From positions 372,001 through 436,000 of the forward strand of contig NZ_LHVE01000006.1 of assembly GCF_001269655.1 (NCBI RefSeq): 64,000 bases of DNA, in the 5' to 3' direction. Below, piece after piece: positions 58,837 through 64,000 of this stretch. A program made the position numbers and the translations under genes. Origin of the DNA: Pseudomonas thivervalensis (lineage in GTDB: Bacteria; Pseudomonadota; Gammaproteobacteria; Pseudomonadales; Pseudomonadaceae). Every line of letters begins with the position of its first letter. Position 1 is the first letter of the stretch. The notes under the pieces are model-generated. The model was not told the DNA's origin, ran no database searches, and was given only the letters and a program-made list of their open reading frames with translations.

Positions 58837-59403
58837 ATGGGCATTCTTGATCGCTTGTTCGGCGGCCGTTTTACCCTGCCGCCACCGGAGGAAACGACTG
58901 TCAGCGACGCGGCGATCATGCGGGAGCTGCATCCTTATCGCGCCGAACTCAAGGCGTTTACCCAAGCCATACTGACCCGCATGCCAGAAGACGAACGTGC
59001 CAGGCTGGTCAGGCGCGTGCTGCGCATTTACGGCTCGGGCCAGGAGCCGGCCACCGCGCTGGTGGAAGGTCTGCTGGATGCAGACCGGGGCCAGAAGCTC
59101 GAACACCTGGCGTTGCTAGGCGTCGACTGGCGAGGCTTTGACGGTTTCGAGTATCTGGCGCCCTATCTGGTCAGCGCCAGCGGGGTAAAAGAAATTTACC
59201 CCTACCGCTATGAGGGCACGCTGTCGATGTCGGAGACGCTGGCGAGTTTCGACCAATGGCTGGCGGCATTCGACAAACGCTACCTGCACCTGGATTCCGG
59301 TGGCGACGACTATGTCGGATTCATCGCCGATGCCGACCAGATTGAAGCCATGATCGAACTCGCGCGGCGAGCAGGTCTTGAAGTGCGCCTCGAGAACCTT
59401 TGA
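58837..59403 (+). CDS. DUF6630-like protein of unknown function
   Basis: The 188-residue soluble protein has a helical N-terminal half and a segment LEHLALLGVDWRGFDGFEYLAPYLVSASGVKEIYPY that resembles the DUF6630 proteins, with the closing part VGFIADADQIEAMIELARRAGLEVRLE. Function is unknown. AAGGAAAGGAA gives a strong ribosome site. It follows the small acidic protein's gene on the same strand. Confidence 0.65.
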   Translation: MGILDRLFGGRFTLPPPEETTVSDAAIMRELHPYRAELKAFTQAILTRMPEDERARLVRRVLRIYGSGQEPATALVEGLLDADRGQKLEHLALLGVDWRGFDGFEYLAPYLVSASGVKEIYPYRYEGTLSMSETLASFDQWLAAFDKRYLHLDSGGDDYVGFIADADQIEAMIELARRAGLEVRLENL

Positions 59404-59500
59404 ACCGAATCAGGTTTTCACCGAGTCTCATTATCCCGCTGAACGAAGCGAGCCACGTAACAGTCGGAGCAACTAGACCCTCGGCAAAGAAACCTGGCCC

Positions 59501-61267
59501 ATGCTCCTACGATCCGCTGCCCTCGCTACGCTGTTCGCCATGGCTGCCGGCACGGCGACCGCTGCGCCTGAACCGCTGCGCCTGGAAAGCCTGAAACGCT
59601 GCGGCGATCTGCTGCAAAGCCAGCATCAGGACTGGTGCCTGACAGCGCGTGGGTTGGGTGATGGGACGCCGCAACTGAAGTTGGGAGCAAAGGTGATACC
59701 CGCAGATACGGTCCAGCGCGAAGGGGAAAACCTGCGCGTGCGCCTGGACGCCGCCGATTACCAGAGCGGCCCGCTCTGGTTGGAGGACGGCCCACGCACC
59801 AGCAATGCTGCCTGGCTGACCCTGCGCAACAGCCATGTGGTGGCCGCTGGGCCGGACGCAGTGGCGAAGAACATGGACGGCCTGACCACTTACGTCGACC
59901 TGGTCAGCGTGCTGATCGAGGAAGACCGTGATGGCCGCCAGGAAGCCGAGCGCCTGGCCCACAAGTACGGGGCGAAGGTGGTCGGCAGCATCGCGCCCCT
60001 GAACCTGTACCAGCTCCGCCTGCCCGCCAAGGATCTGGTGCAGCGCGACGCCTTGGTGCTGCGCCTGGGCAGCGAGACCGGTGTGGATGCCGTGGTGATC
60101 GAAGAGTCCTCGGCCGAAGAAACCGAGCAGGCCGCGGCCCAGCCTGAAGAACCGAAGAAGCCGGCCCTGGACTCCGACGAATGGGCCGCGAATCGCTTTC
60201 TCGACGCGGTGAACTATTACCAACGACGCATCCCCGGACGACAGCCACCCATTCAACCGCAGCCGGTGCGCATCGGCCTGATCGAGCGCGATGTGGACTT
60301 CGACACGACGGATTTCGCGGACGACCTCGGCGCCTGCTCGCCACCGCGCACCTGCGTCTATGCCCGCGATGCCGACAAACCGGACAACCACGGCACGACC
60401 GTCGCCGGCATTCTCGCCGCACGTTGGGACGACAGCGGCAACACCGGTTTCCTCCGTGGCCTGGACAAGGCCAGCGGTGGCTTCGAGGTCATCGTCGAAC
60501 GTAATTCCGATGCCGGCATCACCGCGAACATCGCCGCCTCGGTCAACCTCGTCGAAGACGGGGTGCGCGTCCTCAACTGGAGCTGGGGCATCCACCGCGT
60601 CGGCGCCAAAGACATCAAAGGCGATGACGTCGACTCGCTGCTGCGCTCGGGCCTCGCCATGGGTGGCTACGAAGAACTGCTGGAGGAGTTTTTCCTTTGG
60701 CTGCGCAAAGCGCATCCCGACGTGATCGTGGTGAATTCTGCCGGCAATGGTTCTTCATTCTCGGGCAGCGACGAATACCGCCTGCCCTCCTCCTTCATCA
60801 CTGAGCAATTGCTGGTGGTCGGCGGACACCAGCGCAGCGAGCTCACCGGGGTCGCCGTCGATGACCCGGCCTACGCGGTCAAGCGCAGTTCCTCGAACAT
60901 CGACATGCGCGTCGACATCACCGCCGCCGCGTGCGCGCATGCCTCGACAGCCAACGCCGCCCAGGACAGCGCGGTGCATTGCGGCACGTCCTACGCCACG
61001 CCCATGGTCGCGGGCCTGCTGGCGGCGATGCTGTCCATCAACCCGCAACTGCAACCCGAGCAACTGCGCATGCTGCTACGCCGCAGCGCCATGACCATCG
61101 GCGACAACCACGATTTCGAACAGATGGACGGCGAAGACCTCACCGCCCCCATCCTGCCGTCAGAACGCCGCTATCAGCTCAACGACAAGGACGTCGGCCG
61201 CTCGGCACGACTGGACATGCAAAAGGCCCTGGACCTGGCCGCGCAAAGCCGTGATCGCGTGCGTTGA
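59501..61267 (+). CDS. Exported subtilisin-like (S8) serine protease with Glu at the catalytic Asp position
   Basis: The 588-residue protein has a Sec signal peptide (MLLRSAALATLFAMAAGTATAA) and a long N-terminal region (about 23-245) before the peptidase domain. The catalytic His is H297 (DNHGTTVAGILA), the oxyanion Asn N416 (NSAGNGSS) and the nucleophile S497 (HCGTSYATPMVAGLLAAML). The strand that normally reads xxIDTGVD here reads I-G-L-I-E262-R-D-V-D, so the catalytic Asp is aligned with Glu, with Asp two residues later. It may be an E/H/S variant, or D264 may take over by a register shift. The cysteines in ACSPPRTC may form a disulfide. No strong RBS is seen. Confidence 0.88.
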   Translation: MLLRSAALATLFAMAAGTATAAPEPLRLESLKRCGDLLQSQHQDWCLTARGLGDGTPQLKLGAKVIPADTVQREGENLRVRLDAADYQSGPLWLEDGPRTSNAAWLTLRNSHVVAAGPDAVAKNMDGLTTYVDLVSVLIEEDRDGRQEAERLAHKYGAKVVGSIAPLNLYQLRLPAKDLVQRDALVLRLGSETGVDAVVIEESSAEETEQAAAQPEEPKKPALDSDEWAANRFLDAVNYYQRRIPGRQPPIQPQPVRIGLIERDVDFDTTDFADDLGACSPPRTCVYARDADKPDNHGTTVAGILAARWDDSGNTGFLRGLDKASGGFEVIVERNSDAGITANIAASVNLVEDGVRVLNWSWGIHRVGAKDIKGDDVDSLLRSGLAMGGYEELLEEFFLWLRKAHPDVIVVNSAGNGSSFSGSDEYRLPSSFITEQLLVVGGHQRSELTGVAVDDPAYAVKRSSSNIDMRVDITAAACAHASTANAAQDSAVHCGTSYATPMVAGLLAAMLSINPQLQPEQLRMLLRRSAMTIGDNHDFEQMDGEDLTAPILPSERRYQLNDKDVGRSARLDMQKALDLAAQSRDRVR

Positions 61268-61328
61268 ACGGGCAGATCATGGGAGCAATCGGTAAGTGGA
61301 TTGCAGATATGAACCCACTCGGCGTTGC

Positions 61329-62570
61329 TCAGCGACGCCACACCCGACCGTCACTACTCACAACCCAAGGTAACCGATCAGCAACGATACGCACCCCGCC
61401 GACCCAACGCTCTGCTGGCGCGTAATCGAGCCAGTTGATATGCCCGAGCAGCATTTGCTCGCCCAGGGCAGTGAGACGAACAAGGCGCCTCTGCCATTCA
61501 CCTCCCGGCTGTTCGTGCACCAAGGGGTGTGGCGCATCGATCAACGGTCGCAGCAGCGCATGGAACATCAGATCGCCCAAATATGGCAGAGGCTCATAGC
61601 TCATCATCAGATGGCCGAACACCTTACCGGCAGGCAGCTCGCCATGATCGGCGAGGATGCGCAGCACCAACCGCTGAGTCAGACTCAAGCCGTCGACTGT
61701 TCCGGGAAGCTCCTGCAGTTGTCTCGCCAAAGCAGGCCCGAGCAGCGGCAGCGCAGGATGCAAGTGTGCGGCAAGGCCTGCCCATTCGCTTGGGTCCGCT
61801 GCGGTGTAGGCGGCCCATGCTTCGCGCGCCAGCGCCAACGCGTCCTCACCGAGCGAGCGCCGTTGCGACCAGAGCCATGGGAGCAAGTCCGGGGCAAGCT
61901 GACCGATGCCGATGAATCGCTCCACGCCAGACACCCGGTTGATCTCGATCAGTTCGAGCCTGCGCGGCAAGGCCGGCAAACTCGCCAGTAACCGGATCAG
62001 AAACAATTGATCGTAGGCATCGCCCTCGCACCACAATACCAGCTCACTGTCGGCGTCCAGTTTTGCCAACGCGTCACGCTGCATGGCCTGGCGCTGTTGA
62101 ATATCACGGTAAGAGAGCCCAAATGCCTGTTCCAAGAAATCGGCTCGCACTGACCAATAGTCATCGTCAGGCAATGCGGGAACCGGCCCCATCACCATCG
62201 GATCATCAAACATATGAAACGAACCTGAAAAACCAGCGACCCGCAGGCTGTGCTCGATGTCGTTACCGCATCGCCAGTGCTGGACCGCCGCTTCGTTAGT
62301 CGCAGCGAAACCCGGATGACGTGCCGCGAACGTCACGCCATCGGTGTGGGTAATCAGCTTGGGCCAACTGGCGAAACCCGCCTCACGGGCGACCAGCCAT
62401 TGTGTGTCGGCAAGTCGATAGTCCGGGCCAGACAAGCCCATTGCGCGCAACTGCTCACGAACATCGTCCGCTTCATGGTTTTTCAATGCCTTCAAAAGAC
62501 GCTTGGCGCGTTTACGCAGGGAGGGTAAATCGAGGAGACCGTGATGACGGGAAGCGTTAGTGGCGGGCAT
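61329..62570 (-). CDS. DUF1835-type protein with ankyrin-repeat-like N-terminal segment
   Basis: The 413-residue cytoplasmic protein starts with a helical segment (LLDLPSLRKRAKRLLKALKNHE... QWLVAREAGFASWPKLITH) that resembles the short motif before ankyrin-repeat proteins. The middle (NDIEHSLRVAGFSGSFHMFDDPMVMGPVPALPDDDYWSVRADFLEQAFG; LVLWCEGDAYDQLFLIRLL) is the DUF1835 pattern. The C-terminal part is helical. AAGGAG precedes the ATG. The biochemical role is not known. Confidence 0.8.
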   Translation of the reverse strand: MPATNASRHHGLLDLPSLRKRAKRLLKALKNHEADDVREQLRAMGLSGPDYRLADTQWLVAREAGFASWPKLITHTDGVTFAARHPGFAATNEAAVQHWRCGNDIEHSLRVAGFSGSFHMFDDPMVMGPVPALPDDDYWSVRADFLEQAFGLSYRDIQQRQAMQRDALAKLDADSELVLWCEGDAYDQLFLIRLLASLPALPRRLELIEINRVSGVERFIGIGQLAPDLLPWLWSQRRSLGEDALALAREAWAAYTAADPSEWAGLAAHLHPALPLLGPALARQLQELPGTVDGLSLTQRLVLRILADHGELPAGKVFGHLMMSYEPLPYLGDLMFHALLRPLIDAPHPLVHEQPGGEWQRRLVRLTALGEQMLLGHINWLDYAPAERWVGGVRIVADRLPWVVSSDGRVWRR

Positions 62571-62875
62571 GCCAACTCCTTACAGGGCTCGGTCCGCCGA
62601 CAAGCCGGGAGTTGGAATGAAAAATTCGGGAAACCTGCCTTGGGATGACCCCTTCGCGCGGACCGCAGGCGCAGCAAGCGCCCGGAGACCGACTTTAGCG
62701 GGAAGGACTGATGAAAGCAAAGCTTGGCGGTGAGCAGATTTCGGAGGGTTGGGGAGGAGCATCCCATCTGGGTTGCTGTGAATATCCGGAGACACTGAGC
62801 GCCACGTATTTACCTAAGGCCTATCGCGTGAGTAGAATGCGATTAATTATCAATCATGTACTTTCCGAGATTCCG
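62571..62875. other. Intergenic region between the DUF1835-type gene and fecI
   Basis: No gene is supported in these 305 bp. The frame of fecI is open back to 62711, but the extension is unlike a sigma factor and crosses the Fur-box candidate. The left part may hold the promoter of the leftward gene. Confidence 0.6.
62833..62851. promoter_or_regulatory. Candidate Fur box upstream of fecI
   Basis: Read leftwards, the site GATAATTAATCGCATTCTA matches 12 of 19 positions of the Fur consensus GATAATGATAATCATTATC. It lies 24 bp before the fecI start, the usual place for iron repression of FecI-type sigma genes. Confidence 0.6.
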
Positions 62876-63391
62876 ATGCGCAGCGATGAAACACTAGGTA
62901 CTGCAGATCTAGGGCTGCTCTATCGCACCCACCACTCGTGGTTGCACGGCTGGCTAATCCGACGCATTGGATGTCGCGAGAACGCAGCAGATTTGGCGCA
63001 GGACACCTTCGTCCGTCTGCTCAAATCCCGTCAGTCCAGCCCCTTGCGCGAACCACGCGCCTATTTGAGCAGTATCGCCCGCGGACTGATGATTGATCAG
63101 TATCGTCGTCGCGAACTCGAACGTGCCTACTTGGAAAGCGTGACGTTGCTGCCTCAACACGAGGTTCCCTCGGAAGAAAGCCGGCTGATGATTCTTGATG
63201 CGCTCGAGCGCATAGACCGCATGCTCGGTATGCTTAAACCAAGAGTTCGCCAGGCATTTTTGTTTGCCCGACTCGACGGTCTAACCTGCGCGCAAATAGC
63301 CGAAAAGCTGGGTGTTTCCCGCGCGACGGTGGAACGCGACCTGGCCACTGCCCTGCAACACTGCTATCGCTTGCGTTATGTCGAGGCGTGA
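62876..63391 (+). CDS. FecI-type extracytoplasmic-function sigma factor
   Basis: The 171-residue protein has sigma region 2 (LLYRTHHSWLHGWLIRRIGCRENAADLAQDTFVRLL; YLSSIARGLMIDQYRRRELERAYLE) and region 4 (LKPRVRQAFLFARLDGLTCAQIAEKLGVSRATVERDLATALQHCYRL). Both match iron-starvation sigma factors of the FecI group, which switch on a TonB-dependent siderophore receptor gene when signalled through FecR. I chose the ATG at 62876, which gives the usual length. The next gene is fecR-like and overlaps by 14 bp; the receptor gene should lie beyond the window edge. Confidence 0.93.
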   Translation: MRSDETLGTADLGLLYRTHHSWLHGWLIRRIGCRENAADLAQDTFVRLLKSRQSSPLREPRAYLSSIARGLMIDQYRRRELERAYLESVTLLPQHEVPSEESRLMILDALERIDRMLGMLKPRVRQAFLFARLDGLTCAQIAEKLGVSRATVERDLATALQHCYRLRYVEA

Positions 63392-64000
63392 GCCGCAGGC
63401 GCTCAATCCGGCCATTGTCGAGCAGGCGATCCAATGGCTGGTGCGCCTTCGCTTCAATCAAGCCGATGAACAAACACAGCGCACTTTTGAGCACTGGCTG
63501 CAGCAGAGCCCGGAGCATGTGTTGGCTTGGCAGCGTGTGGAGACGCTTGGGGATGAACTGGCAGGCGTGCCAGCTCAACTGGCCCGACAAACCCTTGATG
63601 GCACCCATCATGGAATGCGGCGGCGGGAAAGCCTGAAGCTGCTGGGCATATTGGCGACTGTTGGCACGGCAGCCTGGCTCGGCCGGGACTATACACCCGT
63701 ACCCGCCATGCTTGCGCAGCAGCGCAGCAGTACCGGCGAGCAACGACGCTTCCAACTCGATGATGGCAGCCTTATCCAGCTCAATAGCGATAGCGCCGTC
63801 GACAGCGATTTCGACGCCCAGCGACGCCTGATAATCCTGCGACGGGGTGAAATCATCGTGAATGTCGGCGCGGATCAACACTCGCCTCGAGCGCGACCGT
63901 TCTGGGTGCAATCACGTGACGGGATCATGCGCGCTCAGAGTTCCCGCTTTCTGGCACGCGAGCTTGACGATGGCACGCTGGTCGCGGCTCAGGAAGGATC
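63378..64000 (+). CDS. FecR-type anti-sigma/signal-transducing protein, 3' end beyond the window
   Basis: The frame starts with ATG at 63378 (MSRREPQALNPAIVEQAIQW), 14 bp before the fecI stop, and is open to the edge (207 codons). The N-terminal cytoplasmic part carries the FecR helix pattern AIQWLVRLRFNQADEQTQRTFEHWLQQSPEHVLAWQRVE. A hydrophobic segment LKLLGILATVGTAAWLG (about residues 88-104) should be the membrane helix. The periplasmic domain begins with GEQRRFQLDDGSLIQLNSDSAVDSDF, the classical FecR block. It inhibits or activates the partner sigma factor depending on the receptor's state. Confidence 0.93.
   Translation, partial: MSRREPQALNPAIVEQAIQWLVRLRFNQADEQTQRTFEHWLQQSPEHVLAWQRVETLGDELAGVPAQLARQTLDGTHHGMRRRESLKLLGILATVGTAAWLGRDYTPVPAMLAQQRSSTGEQRRFQLDDGSLIQLNSDSAVDSDFDAQRRLIILRRGEIIVNVGADQHSPRARPFWVQSRDGIMRAQSSRFLARELDDGTLVAAQEG

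Noticed and set aside
62711..62875. Extended N-terminus for the FecI-type sigma factor
   Set aside because: The extension is not sigma-like and crosses the probable Fur box. The ATG at 62876 gives the usual size.

Overview
The window is high-GC chromosomal DNA from a Pseudomonas of the fluorescens type. The evidence is the GC-rich codon use, AcnB, a xyl isomerase operon, FdsGBAD-type formate dehydrogenase, FecI/FecR regulators, and many REP/REPIN palindromes of the GAGCGAGCTTGCTCGC and GGCGAGGGAGCTTGCTCCC kinds scattered between genes. No rRNA, tRNA, CRISPR array, integrase or insertion sequence was seen.

Layout. 1-5.2 kb: the 3' part of acnB, an intergenic block with a ~135-bp inverted repeat and a hexamer microsatellite, a serine/threonine permease of the HAAAP family and a D-2-hydroxyacid dehydrogenase. 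5.2-24.8 kb: a complete type VI secretion system core in two divergent operons (tssJKLMA leftwards; tssBC-hcp-tssEFGH-orphan gene-vgrG-MORN-like gene rightwards). All thirteen Tss core components are present. No Fha/PpkA/PppA post-translational module and no PAAR gene lie in the window. The orphan gene between clpV and vgrG carries an LTGC...His arrangement like the catalytic centre of CNF1-type glutamine deamidases and is a candidate effector. 25-35 kb: ordinary metabolic and regulatory genes (CPBP protease, a PD-(D/E)XK-like protein, trmK, an aldose 1-dehydrogenase, DeoR and LysR regulators, an aldo/keto reductase, small lipoproteins, a DCC-family protein). 34.4-41.1 kb: xylR and the divergent xylA-xylFGH genes for D-xylose uptake and isomerisation; no xylulokinase gene is present here.

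41-47.5 kb is accessory: a LysE exporter and LysR regulator pair, two 133-bp REPIN copies exactly 720 bp apart around a small DUF6124-like gene, then what looks like a classical four-segment transcription attenuator. It has a 22-codon leader peptide with six consecutive Thr codons, a 1:2 hairpin, a 2:3 antiterminator and a 3:4 terminator. It stands in front of an isochorismatase-like hydrolase and a PchB/chorismate-mutase-like protein. An AidA/PixA-family protein and a large unknown lipoprotein follow. 47.6-52.7 kb: the NAD-dependent molybdenum formate dehydrogenase operon fdsGBAD with a structured leader. 53-59.4 kb: a LysR regulator, a cyclophilin-like protein, an alpha/beta hydrolase, a regulator that seems to have lost its N-terminal HTH, and several small unknown proteins, including a 53-residue DUF2986-type protein. 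59.5-61.3 kb: an exported subtilase whose catalytic Asp position reads Glu. 61.3-64 kb: a DUF1835-type protein and a fecI/fecR pair behind a probable Fur box; fecR runs off the right edge.

All functional assignments come from reading motifs and family resemblance by eye. No database search was run.
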